A stretch of 11,876 bases of DNA from Pirellulales bacterium. Its GTDB lineage: Bacteria; Planctomycetota; Planctomycetia; Pirellulales; Thermoguttaceae. Below the pieces are notes generated by a model. That model had not been told where the DNA came from, made no database searches, and saw only the letters and a list, made by a program, of their open reading frames with translations. Positions 6,573 to 11,876 of the stretch are shown here, piece by piece (the first letter of the stretch is position 1; each line of letters begins with the position of its first letter). The position numbers and the translations under genes were made by a program. Location of the stretch: NCBI GenBank assembly GCA_030605745.1, contig JAUWHT010000372.1, forward strand, positions 1-11,876, in the 5' to 3' direction.

Positions 6573-8068
6573 TGCGGATCGCTCTGGGCAGTGTAATGCA
6601 CGAATCCAATACCTTCTCGCCGCTGAAGACTTCACTGGACGACTTCCGGCAGCAACAGCCTTGGATATACTGCTTGATGTGTGCGCTTTTGTTTGATGAG
6701 GACGTCATCCGACATCACAGGGCACGGAGAACGGAACTGGGTGGGATGCTCGAGGCGGCCGAGATCCTGAACATGCAGCCTGTCGGCACGATCTCCGCCA
6801 CGGCCGTTCCCTCCGGGCCGATTACGGCAGAGGCATTTTCCTTTTTCGAGGAAAACTTAACCGGAAGGATAAAGCAGCAAGGGCCGCTCGACGGTGTTCT
6901 GCTGGCACTTCACGGCGCCGCGGTTGCAGAGACGGTTGACGACGTGGAGGGCCGTCTGCTTGAGAGAATCCGCGATATCGTTGGCGCCGACGTACCGATT
7001 GGCATAACGCTGGACCATCATGCGAATGTTACCAGAAAAATGGTGGAAAATGCCGATTTCATGATCGGTTACCGTACACATCCACATGTTGACCAACATG
7101 ATATTGGCAAGAAGGCCGCCGAGATACTGGCGCTTCTTATCAGAAGCAATGTGAAGCCGGTCACGGTAATGAAGAAACTTCCTATGCTTTTACCAGGCGA
7201 AAGCTCGCCGGTTCCCAGGCAGCGCCTCGTGGAAAAACTGAAGGAAATTGAAGCAGACCCCGAGGTCCTAACTGCATCGTTTTTTATTGGTTTTCCGTTT
7301 GCCGATATCGACGAGGTTGGGCCATGCAGCCTGGTCGTAGCCAAGCACGATGAATCTCTCGCGGCATCGCCGGCCGACGAGCTTGCCCGGCTGATGTGGG
7401 ATATGCGCGACCAGTTTTCCCTTCCGACGGTGTCTGTCGAGCAGGCCATTCAAGAACTCCCCGACACATGGGATGCCCCGGAGATATTCGTTGACATGGG
7501 AGATTGCTCATATGCAGGCGCTGCGGGCGACGTGCCGTTTTTCCTCGACGCTTTGCTCCGACATGAAGTCAAGGACGCGGTGATTGCCGCCGTGCTGGAT
7601 AAGGATGCGGTTGACAGGTGTATCCAGGCAGGAGTCGGGGCAAGGTTGACTTTGGAGATCGGCGGTAAACTGGACAGAATCAACGGTACGCCTGTGCGCG
7701 CCGACGGCACCGTCCAATTTATCTCGGACGGCAAATACCGCGGCAGGGATTTTTACTTGTCAGAGGTTGACGTGGACATCGGCCCCGCGGTCGTCTTCAA
7801 CACCCAAGGTATAGACGTCATCCTGGTTACGCGACGCATTACCACTTACGATCCTGCTCTGCTGCGAAGCATGAACATAGAACCGAGCAGCAAAAGGGTC
7901 ATCGTGTTGAAAGGTGGTTTGCTTAATCAAGTCACCTACGGCAAAATCGCCGGCAGGATCAGACCGTTCAACAGCCCGGGGTTTGCCAACTGGGACTTTT
8001 CCAAAAAGACTTACAAGAAAATACCGCGTCCTGTTTATCCGCTTGACCAGGAAGGTATACGTTCTTGA
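6572..8068 (+). CDS. M81 family metallopeptidase/MlrC-like hydrolase
   Basis: A 498-residue protein of the MlrC (microcystinase C, DUF1485) family of zinc-dependent hydrolases. The characteristic start MRIALGSVMHESNTFSP is intact. The metal-site region follows: LLALHGAAVAETVDDVEG (110-127), GITLDHHAN (144-152; Asp148 and His150 match the DLHAN ligands) and GYRTHPHVDQHD (166-177; His172 fits the third ligand). The C-terminal domain includes DMGDCSYAGAAGDVPFFL and VVFNTQGIDVILVTRR, typical of MlrC C-termini, and length is near normal. ATG 6572 overlaps the aminotransferase stop by one base, with AAGGGAAG (6557-6564) as ribosome binding site; the 3' end overlaps the symporter start by 4 nt. No signal peptide is seen, so it acts in the cytoplasm, probably on an imported or intermediate amide or peptide-like compound. 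Known members cleave linearised microcystin or small amides, but most members in carbohydrate clusters have no known substrate. Confidence 0.93.
   Translation: MRIALGSVMHESNTFSPLKTSLDDFRQQQPWIYCLMCALLFDEDVIRHHRARRTELGGMLEAAEILNMQPVGTISATAVPSGPITAEAFSFFEENLTGRIKQQGPLDGVLLALHGAAVAETVDDVEGRLLERIRDIVGADVPIGITLDHHANVTRKMVENADFMIGYRTHPHVDQHDIGKKAAEILALLIRSNVKPVTVMKKLPMLLPGESSPVPRQRLVEKLKEIEADPEVLTASFFIGFPFADIDEVGPCSLVVAKHDESLAASPADELARLMWDMRDQFSLPTVSVEQAIQELPDTWDAPEIFVDMGDCSYAGAAGDVPFFLDALLRHEVKDAVIAAVLDKDAVDRCIQAGVGARLTLEIGGKLDRINGTPVRADGTVQFISDGKYRGRDFYLSEVDVDIGPAVVFNTQGIDVILVTRRITTYDPALLRSMNIEPSSKRVIVLKGGLLNQVTYGKIAGRIRPFNSPGFANWDFSKKTYKKIPRPVYPLDQEGIRS
8049..8055 (+). promoter_or_regulatory. 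Shine-Dalgarno deciding the TTG start of the symporter
   Basis: AGGAAGG lies inside the end of the M81 gene, 9 nt before TTG 8065. The next in-frame ATG (at 8104) would remove much of the first transmembrane helix, so the TTG start with its 4-nt overlap (TTGA) is preferred. Confidence 0.65.
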
Positions 8069-10284
8069 CTACCTTGGACCTTATCGTTCTCGCCGTTTAT
8101 TTCATGGTGCTGATCGGCATCGGCCTGGCGTCGATGAGGATCAAAAGGCAGGAAGATTTCTTGCTGGGTGGGCGCAGTTTCGGAGTAATCCTCCAAACGT
8201 TTGCCGCCTTTGGCGCCGGGACCGGCTCGCAGGATATAGTAACGACGTCTCGGACCACCTATGACAACGGCCTGAGCGGCATGTGGTCCATCTTCCAACT
8301 CGTGTTTGTCACGCCGTTCTACTGGTTCTATGGCATCTGGTTCCGTCGGATGCGGCACCTGACCTTGGGTGACTGGTTCGTCGAGCGATTCCAGAGCAAG
8401 GCGATGGGAGTTGCTTATACGGCATATGCGATCGCTTACATGCTAACTTTGCTGGGGCTGAACTTCTTGGCGGTCGGCAAGGTCGTTGGGTTGCTCGGCG
8501 GTGTCGAGGAAATCAACTTACCCTGGTTTGGCATTACCGTGCCAGCCGAGTACGTGGTGACACCGACAATTGGCCTGGTGGTGACGGTCTACGCGGTGTT
8601 GGGCGGGCTGCGAGCGGCTTACTGGACCGACCTCCTTCAAGGGGTTTGCATTATGGTGTTGTCGGTGATCTTGATCCCCGCCGGACTGAACGCCTTGGCG
8701 CACGAGTTTGGCGATCCGGAAGCCGCGGGCGTAATGGAAGGATTCCGAGTGTTGCACCAGCAACTGCCGGCCGAGTCCTTCGAAATCTTCGGCAGCAGCA
8801 GGACCAGCCTGTTCACTCTGCCATACGTAGTGGCCATTACACTGATGGGTTTACTCGGGGTCGCCGTGCAGCCGTTTCTGATTTCCATCGGCGGAGGCTC
8901 GGCCAAGAGCGAAAACGCGGCACGCATAGGACTGATGGCCGGCACGTTCATGAAACGCTTATGCACAATCGGCTGGGCCATGACGACGTTGATCGTTGTG
9001 GCCATGACAATAGACGATGCGACGACACTCACTGCGGATCCGGACGGGGCATGGGGTGTCGCCACCCAGGAAATCCTCGGGCCGTTTCACTTGGGATTGG
9101 TTGGGTTGATGGCGGCCTGCCTGATGGCGGCGCTAATGTCGTCGGCCGACTGCTATATGCTGGCGATTTCCGGTCTGGTGGTTCGCAATGTTTACGCAGC
9201 GTACATAAATCCCGACGCGAGTGAAAAAACGTATGTACTGGCAAGCCGGCTGGCGGGCATAGCGCTGATGACCGCGGCGGTAATTGTTGCACTGTGGAAA
9301 GACGACCTGTTTGAGCAAGTGAAAATGTGCTGGGAACTGCCGATCATTTTCATCGCGCCGTTTTGGGTTGGAATGTTCTGGCGCTGGACCACGAAACGGG
9401 CGGCCTGGCTGACGATCCTGTTCTCCACATTGGCGTTCTTCATAATCCCTTCCGTGCTGCCGATGGTCATGCCATCACTTGCGGAAAACCCCCGTTACAC
9501 GGCGACCGGCGAGTTCGTTACCACGATCACGTTGCGGCCGGCGTCACCTGCCGACGTCGCCCGACGCGAGGGGGCCATTCGCTTGTGGCGGCAAAATGTT
9601 GGCGACTGGGTCAAGAAGGTCGGGCCGCAAACCGAACGGACGCTGGCCGAGAAGTTTGGTCCGTGTCCCGAAAAACTCGAACTCGGCAAGGTGTTTCCCG
9701 ATAAATTCACCACAGGCGGCACACCTGTTTACTGGAAAGACGGCATCAGTGTGATAAACGAGGGAGACATAGCCGAACCACTGAGCAAAAAACATCGTGT
9801 GGAAGTCGGACGTAGCAAGAAAGACAATACGGTGACGATCCGCGAACGGATCAATCCAGAGTACCACTTGTGCGGTGAGGGCGGCTTTAACCTGACACTG
9901 CTGCTCTACAATGCTGTAGGCATAGACTTGACAAACCTGTCCAAAGCCACGCTGGAGACGATGCGGTACGCAATGCGGTTGATCCTGCCGTTTGTCGTAC
10001 TGATTTTACTGAGCCTGATCACGCCGCGCGACGATAAGCAAGCATTGGATCGTTTCTACGTGAAAATGAAAACGCCCGTCAAACCGGACCCGGAAGCCGA
10101 CAAGGCGGAATTAGAGGCTTCGTACGGCAACCCTTCGCGCCACGATAATAAACGGCTGTTTCCATTCCTCGGACTGGAGATACAAAAGTTCAGTTTTGTG
10201 GATATTGCCGGTTTCGTCGTCGGGTTCGCTATTTGCTTCTCGATTATCGGGATTGCCGTTTTGTTGGCGACACTGGGGAGTTGA
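8065..10284 (+). CDS. Sodium:solute symporter (SSS) family transporter with long hydrophilic insertion
   Basis: An inner-membrane Na+-coupled symporter of the LeuT-fold SSS family, 739 residues against about 500-600 for many members. The family start is clear: DLIVLAVYFMVLIGIG (TM1), a short loop with EDFLLGGRSFG (30-40), then AAFGAGTGSQDIVTTSRTTY (47-66) in the broken helix that usually lines the substrate/Na+ path. VYAVLGGLRAAYWTDLLQG (175-193) is the other strong signature. SSADCYML (359-366) matches the position of the Na2-site serines. After the helix ending near 470 comes a hydrophilic stretch (about 473-630) with few hydrophobic runs, then a helix (638-653), a charged linker (654-705) and a last helix (711-735). 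The start is TTG 8065, overlapping the M81 stop. The kinase ATG follows 2 nt after the stop, so the three genes are likely translated together. The substrate is probably a sugar, cyclitol or derivative, inferred only from neighbours. Confidence 0.93.
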   Translation: MTTLDLIVLAVYFMVLIGIGLASMRIKRQEDFLLGGRSFGVILQTFAAFGAGTGSQDIVTTSRTTYDNGLSGMWSIFQLVFVTPFYWFYGIWFRRMRHLTLGDWFVERFQSKAMGVAYTAYAIAYMLTLLGLNFLAVGKVVGLLGGVEEINLPWFGITVPAEYVVTPTIGLVVTVYAVLGGLRAAYWTDLLQGVCIMVLSVILIPAGLNALAHEFGDPEAAGVMEGFRVLHQQLPAESFEIFGSSRTSLFTLPYVVAITLMGLLGVAVQPFLISIGGGSAKSENAARIGLMAGTFMKRLCTIGWAMTTLIVVAMTIDDATTLTADPDGAWGVATQEILGPFHLGLVGLMAACLMAALMSSADCYMLAISGLVVRNVYAAYINPDASEKTYVLASRLAGIALMTAAVIVALWKDDLFEQVKMCWELPIIFIAPFWVGMFWRWTTKRAAWLTILFSTLAFFIIPSVLPMVMPSLAENPRYTATGEFVTTITLRPASPADVARREGAIRLWRQNVGDWVKKVGPQTERTLAEKFGPCPEKLELGKVFPDKFTTGGTPVYWKDGISVINEGDIAEPLSKKHRVEVGRSKKDNTVTIRERINPEYHLCGEGGFNLTLLLYNAVGIDLTNLSKATLETMRYAMRLILPFVVLILLSLITPRDDKQALDRFYVKMKTPVKPDPEADKAELEASYGNPSRHDNKRLFPFLGLEIQKFSFVDIAGFVVGFAICFSIIGIAVLLATLGS
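10275..10280 (+). promoter_or_regulatory. Shine-Dalgarno for the PfkB kinase gene
   Basis: GGGGAG inside the last codons of the symporter lies 6 nt before ATG 10287. It supports that start over the longer reading from 10233, whose extra 18 residues come from antiphase symporter sequence. Confidence 0.7.
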
Positions 10285-10286
10285 AG

Positions 10287-11216
10287 ATGGGTAAAGAACT
10301 AACCATGTTGAACAATGGCTGCCAGGTTGTCGGCATCGGCATCGGAACCATTGACTACATCATGATCGTACCGTCGTTCCCGGCCGAAGACACAAAGAAC
10401 TACGCAGTCCGGTTCATCCGGCAGGCGGGGGGAGCTGTGTCTACCGCGCTGATTACGTTGGCGAAACTTGGGGTCCGGGTAGGCTACATTGGCAAGATCG
10501 GTGACGATGAAGGCGGACGGTTCATCCGGGACGATTTTCGGCGATTCGGGGTCGTTGTCGAGAACGTGATTCTCCAGCAGAATGCCGCATCCTTAGTTGC
10601 GTTTGTCCTGGTGAACGAAAAGAACGGCAAACGCACCATCGTCGCCGACCGCGGCACGGTCTCCACGCCACGGCTGGCGGAATTCGACCCGCAGATGATC
10701 GAAACGGCAAAGTTTCTACATCTCGACGGCGGCTATCCGGAGTTGGCCCTGGAAGCCGTATCGGTCGCCAAAAAAGCCGGCGTAAAGGTCTCGTTGGATG
10801 CGGGCAACGTCTACGCCGGCATGGAGAAACTTGTGGATGCGACAGACATCTTGATTACCTCCGCAAACTTCCCGGTGGACTTTCTGGGCGAAGCAGACCT
10901 GGAAAAAGCCGGTCGGGAGTTTCTGAAAATTGGCGCGGAACTGGTCGTCATCACGCAAGGTGAGCAAGGGTGTCTCGTTTTTTCGGACGGCGACACGTTT
11001 CATCAACCCGCGTTCCGTGTGGATGTTGTCGATACAACAGGCGCCGGTGACGCATTCCACGGAGCGTTTCTTTACGGCCTGTTGCAAAAATGGAGCGTGC
11101 GGCGGGCGGCAGAGTTTTCCTGCGCCGTGGCGGCGATCAACTGCACCGGCCTGGGCGGGCGCAGCGGCCTGCCCGTACTTCAAGAGGTGGAGGATTTCAT
11201 GGTGAACCATCGATGA
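10287..11216 (+). CDS. PfkB/ribokinase family carbohydrate kinase
   Basis: A cytoplasmic ATP-dependent sugar kinase of 309 residues, the normal length. The first PfkB signature region is seen as QAGGAVSTALITLAKLG (46-62) with the Gly-Gly pair that closes on substrate, followed by VGYIGKIGDDEGG (65-77). The second signature is VDTTGAGDAFHGAFLYGL (248-265), containing the anion-hole GAGD and catalytic base Asp255. VSLDAGN (168-174) and ITQGEQGCLV (222-231) are the usual neighbouring strands. All key residues are present. The start at ATG 10287 gives a ribosome binding site and the usual short N-terminus before the VVGIGIGTIDYI strand. It is the last gene of the tight run: the coding end is followed 2 nt later by the long inverted repeat. 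Members phosphorylate ribose, fructose, tagatose-6-P, KDG, inosine, sulfofructose and others; nothing here fixes the substrate, but it is the expected activating step for the imported compound. Confidence 0.93.
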   Translation: MGKELTMLNNGCQVVGIGIGTIDYIMIVPSFPAEDTKNYAVRFIRQAGGAVSTALITLAKLGVRVGYIGKIGDDEGGRFIRDDFRRFGVVVENVILQQNAASLVAFVLVNEKNGKRTIVADRGTVSTPRLAEFDPQMIETAKFLHLDGGYPELALEAVSVAKKAGVKVSLDAGNVYAGMEKLVDATDILITSANFPVDFLGEADLEKAGREFLKIGAELVVITQGEQGCLVFSDGDTFHQPAFRVDVVDTTGAGDAFHGAFLYGLLQKWSVRRAAEFSCAVAAINCTGLGGRSGLPVLQEVEDFMVNHR

Positions 11217-11218
11217 CC

Positions 11219-11294
11219 ATAAAGCCGCGACCGGTGGTCGCGAATGCACGAAACAATGGGTAATTTGGGGCGCGACCATCGGTCGCGGCTTTAT
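11219..11294. repeat. Inverted repeat with self-palindromic 24-nt arms (REP/BIME-like; possible terminator)
   Basis: The left arm is 11219-11242 and the right arm 11271-11294. They are reverse complements except at one position (11234/11279), which becomes a G-U pair in RNA, so 24 pairs can form around a 28-nt loop. Each arm is also a hairpin by itself: CGCGACC-GGT-GGTCGCG (11226-11242) and CGCGACC-ATC-GGTCGCG (11271-11287). The right hairpin is followed by GCTTTATAT, a weak U-rich tail, and the left is preceded by ATAAAGC, so either strand could be terminated. Two inverted palindromic units in a gene gap is the pattern of REP/BIME elements, which are multicopy in genomes encoding RAYT transposases; no such gene is in this window. 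The position, 2 nt after the kinase stop, fits the end of the main operon. Confidence 0.82.
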
Positions 11295-11296
11295 AT

Positions 11297-11316
11297 GCGA
11301 ACAGTTACCAAAGGAG
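11297..11316 (+). promoter_or_regulatory. Cupin leader with Shine-Dalgarno, shared with the exported-protein gene
   Basis: GCGAACAGTTACCAAAGGAG contains the ribosome binding site (AAAGGAG) 10 nt before ATG 11327. It matches 1247-1265 (GCGAACGGTTACAAAGGAG) with one substitution and one extra base. Its core AACNGTT is a short palindrome. It could be an operator or simply a duplicated leader. Confidence 0.5.
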
Positions 11317-11326
11317 ATGAGTAAAA

Positions 11327-11689
11327 ATGAAGACCTGCAAACTGGTACCAGAGGAACATGGACACGTTGTGTCAATCGAAGGCATGACGGGGCGTTGGAA
11401 ACGGCTGATCACGACGGATGACACGGATGGTGTTATGGCCAGCGGCGTTGGATATCTCAACCAGGGAGAGGGACGAGGCTGGCACACGCATCCGGAAGGC
11501 GAAGAGGAAGTATTGCACATCTTCCAAGGAACCGCCCTGGTGGAATGGAAAGATAGAGATGGAACCGTCCAACGGGCCGAGGCCAAGACGGGCACCGCGA
11601 TCTACACGCCCGGAGGCGTTGAAAACAATATCAGCAACCCCTATCCGGAAATGGTGCATTGTGCTTTTTGCATCCGTATGAGGCCTTGA
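11327..11689 (+). CDS. Small cupin-domain protein
   Basis: A 120-residue single-domain cupin (small beta-barrel). Motif 1 is clear: GWHTHPEGEEEVLHIFQG (51-68), with His53, His55 and Glu60 or Glu61 as metal ligands and the closing Gly68. Motif 2 is present as GTAIYTPGGVENNISN (89-104), but the position that normally holds the fourth ligand His (PxGxxH) is Asn100; Asn104 is as expected. The protein may therefore bind metal with three protein ligands or work in another way. Proteins of this size act as isomerases, lyases, dioxygenases or sugar-binding parts, and none can be chosen here. The start at ATG 11327 follows AAAGGAG (11310-11316). The gene is separated from the kinase by 110 nt holding the inverted repeat, so it may be transcribed apart or by read-through. 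Confidence 0.88.
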   Translation: MKTCKLVPEEHGHVVSIEGMTGRWKRLITTDDTDGVMASGVGYLNQGEGRGWHTHPEGEEEVLHIFQGTALVEWKDRDGTVQRAEAKTGTAIYTPGGVENNISNPYPEMVHCAFCIRMRP

Positions 11690-11699
11690 TTAGTTTAGC

Positions 11700-11717
11700 C
11701 GGCGTGCTTGCACGCCG
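11700..11717. repeat. Perfect 8-bp palindromic hairpin after the cupin gene
   Basis: CGGCGTGC-TT-GCACGCCG begins 10 nt after the cupin stop. It is very stable on paper, but no T-run follows, so it is not a standard intrinsic terminator. It could still protect the 3' end of the cupin mRNA or be a REP-like unit. A weaker inverted pair, CGTGAA (11718-11723) with TTCACG (11743-11748), follows directly. Confidence 0.65.
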
Positions 11718-11764
11718 CGTGAAGTAAGCAAAACAGTAACCGTTCACGCAACCGCTTGATGGGC

Positions 11765-11781
11765 CTTCGGCCGTGCCGAAG
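11765..11781. repeat. Short hairpin in the region downstream of the cupin gene
   Basis: CTTCGG (11765-11770) pairs with CCGAAG (11776-11781) around CCGTG, and an outer TGGG (11760-11763) can pair with CCCA (11787-11790). No poly-T tract follows and no gene is seen around it. Confidence 0.4.
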
Positions 11782-11820
11782 TGTTACCCATGAGCGATCA
11801 TTCTTAGTATCGCATAAATC

Positions 11821-11848
11821 CGAGACAGGGTCAAGTACCCGAATCTCG
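11821..11848. repeat. Interrupted palindrome containing ACAGGGTCAAGTACCC (REP-like)
   Basis: The outer arms CGAGA (11821-11825) and TCTCG (11844-11848) enclose inner arms GGGT (11828-11831) and ACCC (11837-11840) with loop CAAGT. The ACAGGGTCAAGTACCC core resembles palindromes I recall being scattered through genomes and found beside RAYT-type transposases; that link is from memory, not shown here. The rest of 11690-11876 holds no gene I can support. Confidence 0.45.
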
Positions 11849-11876
11849 ATCGGTCTGGATTTCCTGGTTGGTGGGC

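Noticed and set aside
11806..11834. Possible - strand promoter TTGACC-17 nt-GATACT
   Set aside because: The -35-like box lies inside the palindrome at 11821-11848, the -10 box matches only 4 of 6, and there is no gene on the - strand downstream of it.

Overview
The window (about 55-58% G+C by eye) is a block of accessory catabolic genes, all on the + strand. Seven genes sit close together from about 225 to 11216: a Gfo/Idh/MocA oxidoreductase, a large exported glycosidase-like protein, a URO-D/MtaA-type protein, a DegT/DnrJ/EryC1 PLP aminotransferase, an M81 (MlrC-like) metallohydrolase, a sodium:solute symporter and a PfkB sugar kinase. A small cupin gene follows beyond a long inverted repeat. 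Gene content, Shine-Dalgarno starts, TTG start use, the enlarged symporter and the palindromic repeats suggest a PVC-type or related polysaccharide-degrading bacterium (Planctomycetota, Lentisphaerota or Hydrogenedentota). This is inferred from gene-family flavour; there is no marker gene in the window.

Layout. 1-98: probable C-terminal end of a membrane protein cut by the window edge. 99-224: short intergenic region with no convincing promoter. 225-1217: oxidoreductase. 1276-4160: exported protein, interrupted near 3808-3813 by a frame disruption that leaves its last 115 or so residues in another frame. 4191-5282: URO-D-like protein. 5310-6572: aminotransferase. 6572-8068: M81 protein, overlapping the previous stop by 1 nt (TAATG). 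8065-10284: symporter, TTG start in a 4-nt overlap. 10287-11216: PfkB kinase. 11219-11294: inverted repeat with 24-nt arms, each arm itself a hairpin. 11327-11689: cupin. 11690-11876: no gene, but several palindromes.

How the genes may work together (inference): the exported protein could release a sugar or sugar derivative and the symporter import it. The aminotransferase and the NAD(P)-type dehydrogenase could interconvert amino, keto and hydroxy forms, and the kinase could phosphorylate the product. Oxidoreductase plus DegT aminotransferase recalls the amino-sugar logic of the NtdC/NtdA kanosamine pair, here beside an importer and a kinase as expected for catabolism. The roles of the URO-D-like, M81 and cupin proteins are not resolved by sequence reading. 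The most notable observations are the frame disruption, the inserted beta module in the exported protein, the roughly 160-residue hydrophilic insertion in the symporter, the nested palindromes, and a near-identical 19-20 nt leader before the exported-protein and cupin genes.
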